From: Alphaproteobacteria bacterium
GTDB taxonomy: Bacteria > Pseudomonadota > Alphaproteobacteria > JANQMY01
Direction of reading: 5' to 3'
Length of the DNA: 64,000 nt
Assembly (NCBI GenBank): GCA_028289425.1
Contig: JANQPL010000014.1
Location: 186,170 to 250,169 of the forward strand
This document shows positions 8,286-17,757 of this stretch, piece by piece; position 1 is the first letter of the stretch; each line of letters begins with the position of its first letter. The position numbers were made by a program, and so were the translations under genes. Below the pieces are notes generated by a model that saw nothing but the letters and a program-made list of their open reading frames with translations, was not told the DNA's origin and searched no databases.

Positions 8286-10085
8286 CTAGAGCTTCAACGC
8301 GCCCGAACAAATCTCCTCAAACAGTGCCGGTGTCAGTGGCACATAAGCGTTTTCATTTGGGTGATCGAAAAACATCGGATCCGAAATCGTCGACGGATCA
8401 AACCCTTCTTTTACCAACGCCACCTTGCGGTGTTTGAACGTCCCGGTAATCTCGATCTCCGTCTGCATACGGAGAAAAAGTGGGCGCGCATAGTCCGGCA
8501 GTTCTTTCGACAGATGTTTCCGAAGGTCGTTGGGATCGATCTGTTGCTCCGACACAATTGCGGCCATGCCCGCGCGGCCGTCCGTGTTCGGCACATGCAC
8601 ACCGTAGACGTTTGCCTCGTGCACCCCTGGAAACACAGAGATCGCTTCGGCGACTTCGCTTGTGGCAACGTTTTCACCCTTCCAGCGGAAGGTGTCTCCA
8701 ATGCGGTCGACAAAATAGAAGTATCCGTTTTTGTCTTTCCGCATTAGGTCCCCGGTGCGGAAATAGGCATCCCCTTTTTCAAAAACATCACGCATGACTT
8801 TCTTCTCTGTCGCCGCCTTGTCCGAATATCCCTCGAACCGGCCCGCCGGGTTCTCCGGATCGTTGGTGATTCGGCCAATCGCCTCGCCTACCTCGTCGGG
8901 CGCGCACTCGATGCAGAACCCGTCATCGCCCCGCACCGGCAACTCGTTCTCCACATCAAACTGGACGATTTTGACTGGAAACTGGGCTTCCAAATAGCTG
9001 GGAATGCGCCCCACGGCGCCCACGGTGCCGTCATAGTTGAACAGCGCCACATTGCCTTCCGTCGCGCCGTAAAACTCGACGACCCGCGGAATCTTGAACC
9101 GCTTCTGGAAGGCCGGCCAGATTTCGGGGCGAAGACCGTTGCCCACGCAGATCCTGACCTTGTGAGAGGCCTCCTTTTCTTGTGGCGGCGTGTTCAGCAA
9201 ATAACGGCAGAGCTCGCCGATATACTGAAACATGGTCGCGTCGTATTTGCGGCAGTCTTCCCAAAAATGGGTTGCGGAAAACTTGCGCCGAATGATCAAC
9301 GCCCCACCGGTCATCAACACAGTGCCGACCGCGCATATTCCGCCAGCGGAATGATAGAGCGGCAGCACATTGTACATCCGGTCGTGGAGTTTGGCATTCA
9401 CCGCCGCGGCAAACGCATTCATCATGGTCATTACGCGCAGGTGACTTAAGTTGGCAGCCTTTGGATTGCCGGTGGTGCCACTGGTGTAAATGTAAAGCGC
9501 CACATCTGACGTTTTGACGCCTTCTCGCGTCGCTGCGGGCAGGGGCTCGGCCGACTGTTGGAGCAGCGCCGCGTCCAGATCGTTTGTGCCCTGAGCTTGA
9601 GCGCCCGTTACCCACACATCCATCTGGCGGTCGAGCAAGTCTTGGGCCGTGCCGAAACTGTCGATCAGCTCGCCCCCCAGAACCAAGTGCTTGGCCAGCG
9701 AAATATTGAGCGAGTGGGCCAGCGCATGGCCTTGAAGATTGTGATTGATGAGGGCAACGATAGCGCCGGTCTTCACCAGTCCTAGCCAGGCAACAAGGTA
9801 TTCGGGCCGGTTTTCCATTAACAGGGCGACCGCGTCGCCCGGCTTCACCCCTTGCCCCAATGCCCATCGCGCATAGCGGTTGGCCGCGGCATTGAGCTCC
9901 CGATAGGTGAGCTGCGAGTCTTCATAGTAGATGGCTACATTGCCCGGGTGCCGGTCGACCACGGCTTCAAACACATCCGCAATCGTCGTTGATCCATGGG
10001 GGGTGTAGCCCTTAATGCGCCGGAGCGTCCGCAAAAGACTTGTAATCTGAATATAGTCGCGCGATAGGCGCGTGAAGATTCCCAT
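8286..10085 (-). CDS. Long-chain acyl-CoA synthetase (FATP/FadD-like)
   Basis: 599 residues of the AMP-forming ligase family, activating fatty acids to acyl-CoA. The P-loop YTSGTTGNPKAA is at about residues 200-210, the FYGATEG A5-type motif near 345, and the FRTGDL / DRIGDTFRWKGENVAT hinge and CoA-binding region near 435-470. The short hydrophobic N-terminal helix and overall layout match the long/very-long-chain (FATP-like, PRK08279) subfamily rather than E. coli FadD. The start lies 87 bp from divergent tusA. Fits the beta-oxidation character of the neighbourhood. Confidence 0.9.
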   Translation of the reverse strand: MGIFTRLSRDYIQITSLLRTLRRIKGYTPHGSTTIADVFEAVVDRHPGNVAIYYEDSQLTYRELNAAANRYARWALGQGVKPGDAVALLMENRPEYLVAWLGLVKTGAIVALINHNLQGHALAHSLNISLAKHLVLGGELIDSFGTAQDLLDRQMDVWVTGAQAQGTNDLDAALLQQSAEPLPAATREGVKTSDVALYIYTSGTTGNPKAANLSHLRVMTMMNAFAAAVNAKLHDRMYNVLPLYHSAGGICAVGTVLMTGGALIIRRKFSATHFWEDCRKYDATMFQYIGELCRYLLNTPPQEKEASHKVRICVGNGLRPEIWPAFQKRFKIPRVVEFYGATEGNVALFNYDGTVGAVGRIPSYLEAQFPVKIVQFDVENELPVRGDDGFCIECAPDEVGEAIGRITNDPENPAGRFEGYSDKAATEKKVMRDVFEKGDAYFRTGDLMRKDKNGYFYFVDRIGDTFRWKGENVATSEVAEAISVFPGVHEANVYGVHVPNTDGRAGMAAIVSEQQIDPNDLRKHLSKELPDYARPLFLRMQTEIEITGTFKHRKVALVKEGFDPSTISDPMFFDHPNENAYVPLTPALFEEICSGALKL

Positions 10086-10172
10086 ATCCCCTCAGTTCCT
10101 TTTATATTTCTGTCAAAATAGTTGCCGCGGCCAGGGCGTCAAGAATGGCCCGGTACAATCGTCGGATGTTGG

Positions 10173-10415
10173 ATGAACCGCAAACCGAAAATCGAATTGG
10201 ATGTGATCGGATTGAATTGTCCGTTGCCCGTCCTGCGTGCGCGCCAAGCCGTCCGGCGGCTGAACATCGGAGACACCCTCATCATCAAAGCGACCGATCC
10301 TTTGTCCGCCATCGACATCCCTCATTTCTGCCAGGAGGACGGGCACACCTTAGTGTCCTCAGAACTGGAGGATGGCGTGCATCAGTTTGTATTGATCAAA
10401 GGAAAATCCAATTAG
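10173..10415 (+). CDS. TusA-family sulfurtransferase
   Basis: 80 residues from ATG 10173. The CPxP signature of TusA/SirA/YedF proteins is present as NCPLPVLRAR, with Cys as the persulfide carrier. The fold pattern (short beta, Cys-capped helix, beta) fits the whole family length. An upstream in-frame ATG at 10122 would add residues not seen in the family. Role: sulfur relay for tRNA thiolation or cofactor sulfur transfer; the partner is not visible here. Divergent from the acyl-CoA synthetase, convergent with the AAA+ protease. Confidence 0.88.
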   Translation: MNRKPKIELDVIGLNCPLPVLRARQAVRRLNIGDTLIIKATDPLSAIDIPHFCQEDGHTLVSSELEDGVHQFVLIKGKSN

Positions 10416-10430
10416 GCGTCCGAGATGCAG

Positions 10431-13175
10431 CTATCGGCGCCCCAACATGGCCCGCAGCTCTTCGCCGGTGATTTCCTGACGCTCTAGCAAAATGTCGACC
10501 ATGCGCCGCAGGAGACGTTTGTTCTTGGAGATGCGGCGCACCGATTCCCGGTAAAGGGTTTCAAGGGTTTCGCGGACTTCCTGTTGCACTTCGTGCTTGG
10601 AATCGTCGAAATCGGACCAGACAAGCCCCCGCTTCCTAGAGAAACCATATTGCGTGAGCATCGCCGTCAGCAGCCGGGTTGCTTGTGCCAAATCGCTTGA
10701 CTGGCTGGGACCGCCGGCGCCGGACGAAACATTCTCGGCGCCGAAAATGACCTCTTCGGCCGCGCGGCCCCCCAGCAATAAGCGCAGATCTTCGAAGAGT
10801 TCATCTTTCGTCACCACGTGACGTTCGTCCGGCGCCGTAAAGACAAAGCCGAGCGTTCCATCCGCGCGCGGCGTTACACTTACAAACGCAATATTGGCGC
10901 CCTTGGTTGGCCCCGTGAGCTGTATGAGAGCATGGCCCGCCTCGTGAACCGCCGTGCGGCGCATATCGTCTTTAGACAGACGAACGGCGCCCGACTCGCC
11001 AATCGGGGATCCCATGATTTCTTGCACGAAATCGTCATGGGCGACGCGCACCCGCTGACCGGTTTGCGTGCGGCCCCGTGCACGGCGGGCAGCGCCACGC
11101 ACATAAAGCTCCACATCCGCGCCGGTCTGCCCGAAGGTCATGCGGGCAAGTTCTTGAAAATCCACGTCGCCGTGATCCACGCCCATCTGACGCTGCTGTT
11201 CCACATAGTATTCATAGATCTTGGCGAGCGCCTGAATGTTCGGGTAATTCACCTGAACCACACGGTCGAGACGACCCGCACGCCGCAGCGCCGGATCCAC
11301 CCCTTGCAGGCGGTTGGTGGCGGCCATAACAATGACGCCTTCCCGGTCTTGGAAGCCCTGAAGTTCTTCCAGCACCGCGTTCACCACGGCCGTATGGTAG
11401 AATTCGTTGTGACCGCCAAAGCCGCGCCGGCCAATCGAATCGAATTCATCGATAAAGATGATCGATGGGGCATAGCGCCGCGCCATGGCAAAAGAGCCGC
11501 GTATGGCTTGCACGTGCTCGCCCAGATGATTCGCCGATTGCCAGTCCGACGCCGATGCATGAATGAAGCGGATGCCCGCTTCCCGGGACATGGCCCGCGC
11601 CATCATGGTCTTACCCGTCCCCGGTGGGCCTACCAAAAGCATGCCGCGGTCCACCTGGCTCCACGGAATTGAGCCTGCCAGATAGGCTTTGATGTCGCCG
11701 ATAAACGCGTTGGCATGTTCCTTGGCCTCGCCAAGACCATGGATTTCATTAAGCGCCGGGCCCTTTGTTGCGCCCATGCGCGTAAGGCGCCCTTGCACGC
11801 GCTCGGACAGATCCTGTACCGCCGCAACGCCCCGCGCGCCAGCGTGGTAAACCTTTTCCAAGTCCAACGCAGATGCATACCGCGTCCAAAGATCACCATC
11901 GGGCCCGGGCACCGCTCCCGGTCCGAAAATTTCCGTGAACACACGATCCCGCACATGCCCCACCAGATCGGGCAATTCCAATTCCAAGTCCCGATTGAGA
12001 CGCAAGGGTGCCGGCAGCGACATGATGTTGTCCGTCACCACGAGCCCGATATCGCCCGCGGCCAGCAAGGCGCGAATGCGATTGTCGATTTCCTTGGCGG
12101 CGTCTTGTCCCCCACCTTCAAAAGACCGCCTGCTGAACAACACAACGGAGCCGCTGTCGCGATCCATCATGCCGCCATTCTGATACGAGCCGTAATCGCC
12201 ATACCGGCCTTCGGCCCGGTAGCGCAGACCCCCGACCTCAGCCATGAATTTGGCGATGTTGGGCCCCAACTCCCAATGCACGGTTTCAAGCAGAATCAAG
12301 GGCCGCTTGGACAGATAGATATCGCGGAAACCCCGCAGTGCTTCTTCCGGATGGCTGGGGGTGCCTTCCATAAATCGGACGATGGTCTCTTCCACCAGCC
12401 CTTCGCACAGCACGTCGGCGACCGATTTCATCTTCTTCGGCGCGACCGCCGGCTCGTTCAACTCCGCTTCGGCATCTTCAGCCGCCGTATCGCTTTCATC
12501 CTTATCCAGATCATCGTCGAACGCCGCCGGCGGCAAGTGCCCGTTCTCGGAAGGATAGAATGTGGGCTCTCCGGGCTGATGGTCGGAGCGGAAAGCAAGG
12601 CCCAAACTTTCAAGCCTCATCCCGCCTTCAAACAGGGTAATCGGCTCCCACCATTCATGGGCCGCCACCATGTCGACGATGGACGATTCAAGTTCTCTGA
12701 ACAGGAAGACGGGCATGACTTCAATCGACCGGTCGCGACGATCGAGATAGACAAGCGTGTGTTCCACAAACTTGTCGCGCAGGCGCTTCGGAACGCGCGC
12801 TTGATCGTCATACCAGGCTTTCGCGCCAAACGACGCAAGACGCCCCTGTACCATTGCCCGCTTACGCGAGGCGCGCGGTTTGCCTGACGCGGACGAAACG
12901 CGCGCGAACCGGCAATAGTGATTGGACAATGCGCCGTCGTCGCTATTGCAAACCAGATCGTATATGTCGGATACGGATAGTTGCAGCCGTGAACGGCCGG
13001 ACAGGATCCCGGCAAATGCCAGCCCGTCTTCCGAGGGAATGTCGGCACTTGCGTTCCTTAATATCCCCCCGATGTCGGCGTTACCGCCGCGCGGCAGCGT
13101 GACCGGCCTGCACCAGGATTCAACCACCACATTTCGATGATCGACCCGATAAAACAACGCATGCGTCGTCGACAT
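10431..13175 (-). CDS. Soluble FtsH-like AAA+ zinc metalloprotease with unusual N-terminal half
   Basis: 914 residues from ATG 13175 (GGTGGGGA ribosome site). Residues 1-400 are soluble, with an acidic linker near 215-245 (DDDLDKDESD), and match no domain I recognise. Then comes a AAA+ module: Walker A GPPGTGKT (about 516), Walker B IIFIDEFD (about 572), an FtsH-like second region of homology ATNRLQGVDPALRRAGRLD, and an M41 peptidase domain with HEAGH (about 744) and the third-ligand segment SSDLAQAT (Asp about 828). Classical FtsH is membrane-anchored with two TM helices; this one has no hydrophobic segment. It is therefore likely a cytosolic ATP-dependent protease, not the housekeeping FtsH. 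Monocistronic. Confidence 0.88.
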   Translation of the reverse strand: MSTTHALFYRVDHRNVVVESWCRPVTLPRGGNADIGGILRNASADIPSEDGLAFAGILSGRSRLQLSVSDIYDLVCNSDDGALSNHYCRFARVSSASGKPRASRKRAMVQGRLASFGAKAWYDDQARVPKRLRDKFVEHTLVYLDRRDRSIEVMPVFLFRELESSIVDMVAAHEWWEPITLFEGGMRLESLGLAFRSDHQPGEPTFYPSENGHLPPAAFDDDLDKDESDTAAEDAEAELNEPAVAPKKMKSVADVLCEGLVEETIVRFMEGTPSHPEEALRGFRDIYLSKRPLILLETVHWELGPNIAKFMAEVGGLRYRAEGRYGDYGSYQNGGMMDRDSGSVVLFSRRSFEGGGQDAAKEIDNRIRALLAAGDIGLVVTDNIMSLPAPLRLNRDLELELPDLVGHVRDRVFTEIFGPGAVPGPDGDLWTRYASALDLEKVYHAGARGVAAVQDLSERVQGRLTRMGATKGPALNEIHGLGEAKEHANAFIGDIKAYLAGSIPWSQVDRGMLLVGPPGTGKTMMARAMSREAGIRFIHASASDWQSANHLGEHVQAIRGSFAMARRYAPSIIFIDEFDSIGRRGFGGHNEFYHTAVVNAVLEELQGFQDREGVIVMAATNRLQGVDPALRRAGRLDRVVQVNYPNIQALAKIYEYYVEQQRQMGVDHGDVDFQELARMTFGQTGADVELYVRGAARRARGRTQTGQRVRVAHDDFVQEIMGSPIGESGAVRLSKDDMRRTAVHEAGHALIQLTGPTKGANIAFVSVTPRADGTLGFVFTAPDERHVVTKDELFEDLRLLLGGRAAEEVIFGAENVSSGAGGPSQSSDLAQATRLLTAMLTQYGFSRKRGLVWSDFDDSKHEVQQEVRETLETLYRESVRRISKNKRLLRRMVDILLERQEITGEELRAMLGRR

Positions 13176-13309
13176 AAAAATCCCCACCGGCCGGCCTTTG
13201 GGCGGCAAAACTCAAGACATTTTCTTAGTGTTTGAAGGGATTATGGCCTGTCCATAAGGGGGCCCGTCAAGCCCCGATTTTTGCGCCGCCAGATCCGGCA
13301 AAGCCCCTA

Positions 13310-13344
13310 CATCTAGTCAAGTGAAATTTTCGATCCACTAGATG
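13310..13344. promoter_or_regulatory. Inverted repeat adjoining the nrdAB promoter
   Basis: Perfect 8-bp arms CATCTAGT (13310-13317) and ACTAGATG (13337-13344) with a 19-nt spacer, ending exactly at the -35 hexamer of the candidate nrdA promoter. The position suits an operator. It does not match the NrdR-box consensus well. Confidence 0.4.
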
Positions 13345-13373
13345 TTGACGTCCCGAAAATAGCCTTCTACGAT
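13345..13373 (+). promoter_or_regulatory. Candidate sigma-70 promoter for nrdAB
   Basis: TTGACG (13345-13350), 17-bp spacer, TACGAT (13368-13373). If used, transcription starts near 13380 and leaves an untranslated leader of about 365 nt before nrdA. Confidence 0.5.
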
Positions 13374-13746
13374 GGCTTTCCGTCGCCGCTCTTGCGGTCA
13401 GCGTGTCTGGGAAAATGGTTAACACCACCGCCTGTTTGAACCTCTTATGCGTGGTGTTGCGTCGGTTTTGATTTTTCCGGTACCGCAACAACGCAAGGTG
13501 TCTTTCCTCTGTGACGTGGGCTCGGAGGGACGGGATACGGCCAAGTCCATATCGGACTAGCCATCTACAAAAATTGTTGAGAGTACGCCGAAATAGTTTT
13601 CGGCGAGCGAGCGGTTGCGGCTGCGCGCAACACCCGGGGATTGGGTGGACTTTGGGGCCGGCTTGGAAACGCGTTCGGCTGCAAAATTGAAGTGAAGCTT
13701 GCGCCGATCCCGCATGTTGCGGGCGGCGATAGGAAGGGTCGACAGG
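13374..13746 (+). other. Long structured leader region of nrdAB
   Basis: No gene seen in this roughly 370-nt stretch. Several complementary segments can form hairpins in the RNA: AACACCAC (13421-13428) with GTGGTGTT (13451-13458); GTTGCG near 13456 with CGCAAC near 13485; and a strong 8-bp stem with 4-nt loop at 13586-13605 (CGCCGAAA-TAGT-TTTCGGCG). None is followed by a U-run, so it is not a simple terminator. It may be a cis-regulatory RNA for the reductase. Confidence 0.4.
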
Positions 13747-15612
13747 ATGCTGCAGCAAACGGCGGAAGCCGTCCAATATCAAGAACGGGGCCGAGTAGAA
13801 ATTGACCTCGTCAATGACGCCAATCTGACAGAGTTTGGCAAAGCCACGTTGGCTGACCGCTACCTGTTGCCGGGTGAGTCCTATCAAGACCTCTTTGCCC
13901 GCGTCGCAAGCTATTACGGCGACAGCGACGCGCACGCACAGCGTCTCTATGACTATATGAGCCGCCTGTGGTTCATGCCGGCCACACCCGTATTGAGTAA
14001 TGGCGGCACCGATCGAGGGCTGCCGATTTCCTGTTTCTTGAATGAAGCGGACGACAGCCTGAACGGCATTGTGGGTCTGTGGAACGAGAATGTGTGGCTG
14101 GCGGCCCGCGGCGGCGGCATCGGCAGCTATTGGGGCAATCTGCGTTCCATCGGCGAGAAGGTCGGTGGCAACGGCAAGACGTCGGGCATTATCCCATTCA
14201 TCCGCGTGATGGACAGTTTGACACTGGCGATCAGCCAAGGCTCCCTGCGCCGGGGCAGTGCGGCGGTCTACCTGCCCATCGATCATCCGGAAATCGAAGA
14301 GTTCGTCGAAATCCGCCGGCCCACGGGCGGCGACCCGAACCGCAAGGCACTCAATCTGCATCACGGCGTGCTGATCAGTGATGCCTTCATGCGCGCGGTG
14401 GAAAATGACGAAGACTGGGCGCTGCTGAGCCCGAAAGACAAGAGTGTTCAGGCGACAGTGCCTGCGCGATCTTTGTGGATCCGACTATTGACCGCGCGGA
14501 TCGAAACCGGCGAGCCCTACATCGTGAATATCGATCACGTAAACAAGGCACTCCCGGAACATCAAAAACTTGCCGGCCTGCAGGTCAAAACATCCAACCT
14601 GTGCAGCGAGATTACCCTGCCCACCGGCATTGACCATTTAGGAGAGCAACGCACGGCGGTCTGCTGTCTTTCGTCTTTGAACCTGGAAAAATATGACGAG
14701 TGGGAAGAGGAACCGCAATTCATCGAAGACGTCATGCGCTTTCTCGACAATGTACTTCAGGACTTCATTGAAAAAGCGCCGGACAGCATGGCGCGGGCAA
14801 AATACTCGGCCATGCGGGAACGCAGTGTTGGCTTGGGCGTGATGGGATTTCACTCATTTTTGCAGTCGAAGATGATTCCCTTTGAATGTGCCCTGGCACA
14901 GTCCTGGAACAAGAACATCTTCAAGCACGTCAGCACCCAAGTGGCCGCCGCCTCTAGATCTTTGGCCGAAGAACGCGGCCCCTGCCCCGATGCCGCCGAT
15001 TACGGCATGATGGAACGGTTCTCAAATAAGACGGCGATCGCGCCGACGGCGTCCATTTCCATCATTTGCGGTGGCGCAAGCCCGGGAATCGAACCCATCG
15101 CCGCCAACAGCTACACCCACAAGACGCTGACCGGATCGTTTAATGTCCGCAACCGGTACCTGAAGAAACTGTTGGCGGAAAAAGGACGGGACAATGACGC
15201 CACGTGGAGTGAGATCACCATCAATGGCGGCTCGGTTCAGCACCTCGATTTCCTAACCGACGACGAAAAGGACGTGTTCAAAACGGCCTTCGAACTGGAC
15301 CAGCGCTGGGTGATCGAACACGCGGCGGACCGAGCGCCCATGATCGACCAAGCCCAATCGGTCAATGTGTTCTTGCCTGCCAATGTACACAAACGCGATT
15401 TGCACCAGATCCATTATCAAGCGTGGAAGAAGGGGGTGAAGTCGCTGTATTATTGCCGCTCTTTGTCGATCCAACGGGCCGAAAAAGCGGAAGCACCGGA
15501 GAAGACGGAAGCTGGCCTGAAACTGGTGCCGCTGGTAAACTTGGAAGACCTGCCGAAGGTTGCGTCCCAACCTGCCGCCACAAACTACGAAGAATGTCTT
15601 TCGTGCCAGTAG
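13747..15612 (+). CDS. nrdA: Class I ribonucleoside-diphosphate reductase, alpha subunit
   Basis: 621 residues from ATG 13747 (AAGGGTCGACAGG upstream). It reduces ribonucleotides to deoxyribonucleotides using a radical delivered by NrdB. The PATPVLSNGG and SCFLN motifs, NLCSEI (about residue 285) and the C-terminal redox pair CLSC (Cys617/Cys620) are visible. The N-terminus goes almost straight into the catalytic barrel; the roughly 90-residue ATP-cone that sets overall activity in E. coli NrdA is missing. nrdB follows 26 nt downstream, so the two form an operon behind a long leader. Confidence 0.93.
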   Translation: MLQQTAEAVQYQERGRVEIDLVNDANLTEFGKATLADRYLLPGESYQDLFARVASYYGDSDAHAQRLYDYMSRLWFMPATPVLSNGGTDRGLPISCFLNEADDSLNGIVGLWNENVWLAARGGGIGSYWGNLRSIGEKVGGNGKTSGIIPFIRVMDSLTLAISQGSLRRGSAAVYLPIDHPEIEEFVEIRRPTGGDPNRKALNLHHGVLISDAFMRAVENDEDWALLSPKDKSVQATVPARSLWIRLLTARIETGEPYIVNIDHVNKALPEHQKLAGLQVKTSNLCSEITLPTGIDHLGEQRTAVCCLSSLNLEKYDEWEEEPQFIEDVMRFLDNVLQDFIEKAPDSMARAKYSAMRERSVGLGVMGFHSFLQSKMIPFECALAQSWNKNIFKHVSTQVAAASRSLAEERGPCPDAADYGMMERFSNKTAIAPTASISIICGGASPGIEPIAANSYTHKTLTGSFNVRNRYLKKLLAEKGRDNDATWSEITINGGSVQHLDFLTDDEKDVFKTAFELDQRWVIEHAADRAPMIDQAQSVNVFLPANVHKRDLHQIHYQAWKKGVKSLYYCRSLSIQRAEKAEAPEKTEAGLKLVPLVNLEDLPKVASQPAATNYEECLSCQ

Positions 15613-15638
15613 GCACCTGACCCGATCGGATTAACACC

Positions 15639-16598
15639 ATGTCACTTCTGAAAGAGCGGCTTGTTTACAAGCCCTTTCAATATCCTTGGGCCTATGAAGC
15701 GTGGCTGACCCAACAGCGCATCCATTGGCTGCCGGAAGAAGTGCCGCTGGCCGACGATGTGAAGGATTGGCACCGTAATCTGACGGATGTGGAACGCAAC
15801 CTGCTCACGCAGATCTTCCGTTTTTTTGTACAAGCCGACGTGGAAGTGAACAACTGCTACATGAAGCACTACGCACAGGTGTTCAAACCCACCGAAGTGC
15901 AGATGATGCTGTCGGCGTTCTCCAACATTGAAACGGTGCACATTGCAGCGTACAGCCATTTGCTCGACACCATCGGCATGCCTGAAATCGAATACGAAGC
16001 CTTCCTCAAATATGCCGAGATGAAGGACAAGTACGACTACATGCAGCAATGGGGCGTCGACACCAAGGAAGACATCGCCAAGACCTTAGCGGTGTTCGGT
16101 GGCTTCACCGAAGGCCTGCAATTGTTTGCGAGCTTCGCAATTCTCATGAACTTCCCGCGCTTCGGCAAAATGCGCGGCATGGGACAGATCGTGACCTGGT
16201 CCGCCCGCGACGAGACCCTGCACACCCATTCATCCATACAATTGTTCCGCACTTTCATCGAAGAGAACCCGGGGCTATGGACGGAAGGACTCAAAAAAGA
16301 CATCACGCAAGCCTGCATGACTGTGGTCGATCACGAAGATGCGTTTATCGACTTGGCATTTGAAATGGGCGGCGTGGAGGGCCTGAGCGCTGCCGAGGTC
16401 AAAGATTATATCCGCTACATCGCCGACCGGCGGCTAGGTCAACTTGGCCTATCGCCAATTTACGCGATGAACGTCAATCCGCTGCCCTGGATGGACGAGA
16501 TGCTCAACGGCATCGAGCATACGAACTTCTTCGAAAACCGGGCGACCGAATATTCAAAAGCCTCTACCGAAGGCACCTGGGACGAAGCGTTCGATTGA
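15639..16598 (+). CDS. nrdB: Class I ribonucleotide reductase, beta (radical) subunit
   Basis: 319-residue ferritin-like diiron protein that houses the tyrosyl radical. The metal-ligand motif ETVH is followed four residues after its His by Tyr (HIAAYSHLL), so the radical Tyr is present, unlike in Tyr-less NrdB types. A second ligand set is in ARDETLHTHS. No N-terminal ATP-cone. The C-terminus (TEGTWDEAFD) is acidic with a Phe, like the tail that docks into NrdA. Second gene of the nrdAB operon; the enzyme needs O2 for cofactor assembly. Confidence 0.93.
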   Translation: MSLLKERLVYKPFQYPWAYEAWLTQQRIHWLPEEVPLADDVKDWHRNLTDVERNLLTQIFRFFVQADVEVNNCYMKHYAQVFKPTEVQMMLSAFSNIETVHIAAYSHLLDTIGMPEIEYEAFLKYAEMKDKYDYMQQWGVDTKEDIAKTLAVFGGFTEGLQLFASFAILMNFPRFGKMRGMGQIVTWSARDETLHTHSSIQLFRTFIEENPGLWTEGLKKDITQACMTVVDHEDAFIDLAFEMGGVEGLSAAEVKDYIRYIADRRLGQLGLSPIYAMNVNPLPWMDEMLNGIEHTNFFENRATEYSKASTEGTWDEAFD

Positions 16599-16618
16599 TA
16601 TTAGTGGTGGCTTGACCG

Positions 16619-17632
16619 TCAACTAAACGTGCCCACGAGCCGGTATTCACGGCCACCAAGGCCGCGCTTGAAGCGAGTCACACCGGCGGCGTGTTCTTCA
16701 TTGATGCCCCCCACATCCAGCCAGTCCACCCCCACTTCTTTCAGCGCCAAACAAGCCCGCCACAGAAGAAGGTGATGGGCTTTCGCTTTGCGACCTTCTT
16801 CGCTGGTCCAGCCGATTTGATAGGTGGCCGAACTTCCGTGCCGTAGAATGAGGATACCGGCAACGGGCCGCTCGCGGCGCATAGCGCGCAACACGATGAC
16901 ATTTCCCGTGCCCCGTGCCGCATGAGTCAGGCAATGGAGAAAAGCGGCTGACGGACCGTCATATTGGCGCTCGCGTTTGTCGGCGTCGTATTGCATCAAC
17001 AGCCACGGCAGGGATTCCATCTGCCAGTCAATGCCGACATCCAAGCCGTTCTTCTCGGCGGCATTGAGGGCATTGCGCCACTTACCTTTCAGGCGCTCGC
17101 GAATCTTGTCGGGGTCGGCGCGCAGGTCGAGCCAAATCGACCGGTATCCTTGCCGCACCATGCGCAAACCGGACGATAGCAAAAGTTTCAAATTCTCATC
17201 GGATTCGTCGAGTTCGGGCATGATTCGCCGCCACCGGCCGATGCGTCTGGGAAATTCCCGATCGAAGGCGGAAATAAACGCCTCCCAATAATCCGGTGAG
17301 ACTTTATCCGCAAACCAAAGCGGTCCCCGGTCGAGCACCACCGTGTGGAACACGCCCAACGCTTTCACTTCCTGGATTTGTACGAGACCAACCGCGTCAC
17401 CATCTTGTTTGATGACGCCGAACCGCGTCATTTGCTGTTTGGCTGATCGAACGGCTTTCGCATAGGCAAATGTCTGGATCACATTCGAGCGCGGAACGCG
17501 GTGCAGCAGACGTTGCCACTCGGCAACCGATGTGCTGCCCCAATCAATCGTCAGCGTAAGGTGCGAGCCGGACGATTTAGCCGCCGCAGGTCTATCGTTT
17601 GTGGTGATGTCTTCGGCGTGCGCAAGTGCCAT
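16619..17632 (-). CDS. FemAB/GNAT-like acyltransferase
   Basis: 337 residues from ATG 17632, with GGAGGT 5 nt upstream; the ATG 12 nt earlier overlaps that ribosome site and is unlikely. The C-terminal half is a GNAT-type fold (VLRAMRRERPVAGILILRHGSSATYQIGWTSEEG, with the segment KAKAHHLLLWRACLALKE) as in the Acetyltransf_6/FemAB-like group. These transfer acyl or aminoacyl groups to peptidoglycan or exopolysaccharide precursors. Substrate unknown. It converges with nrdB, 20 nt apart. Confidence 0.75.
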   Translation of the reverse strand: MALAHAEDITTNDRPAAAKSSGSHLTLTIDWGSTSVAEWQRLLHRVPRSNVIQTFAYAKAVRSAKQQMTRFGVIKQDGDAVGLVQIQEVKALGVFHTVVLDRGPLWFADKVSPDYWEAFISAFDREFPRRIGRWRRIMPELDESDENLKLLLSSGLRMVRQGYRSIWLDLRADPDKIRERLKGKWRNALNAAEKNGLDVGIDWQMESLPWLLMQYDADKRERQYDGPSAAFLHCLTHAARGTGNVIVLRAMRRERPVAGILILRHGSSATYQIGWTSEEGRKAKAHHLLLWRACLALKEVGVDWLDVGGINEEHAAGVTRFKRGLGGREYRLVGTFS

Positions 17633-17720
17633 AGGGACCTCCATTTGTCATAGGAAGCCACGAAGACAATTTATTTTACGTTAATCATAAATCGCCCAAC
17701 GGTACATCACTCACAAACAA

Positions 17721-17757
17721 CTAAGGCCCGCGTCACGTTAATGACTGCGGGCCTTAG
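17721..17757 (-). terminator. Strong hairpin, probable terminator of the minus-strand peptide gene
   Basis: Arms CTAAGGCCCGC (17721-17731) and GCGGGCCTTAG (17747-17757) pair perfectly, and an inner GTCA/TGAC extends the stem. On the minus strand the stem is followed by TTGTTTGTG, a weak U-rich tract; on the plus strand there is none. It lies about 170 nt past the stop of the 32-codon gene at 17928-18026. Confidence 0.5.

Noticed and set aside
10818-12887. Long plus-strand open frames of 284 and 390 codons inside the AAA+ protease region
   Set aside because: They lie antisense to a gene with intact Walker, HEAGH and AAA+ motifs; their translations show no domain and reflect high-GC codon bias.
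13400-13560. Cobalamin riboswitch in the nrdAB leader
   Set aside because: GGGAAAATGGTTAACACC resembles the riboswitch core, but I find no convincing B12 box. Left as a test in the leader finding.
13267-14364. 365-codon minus-strand frame over the nrdA leader and start
   Set aside because: It covers the promoter and nrdA coding region; its composition is that of a shadow frame.
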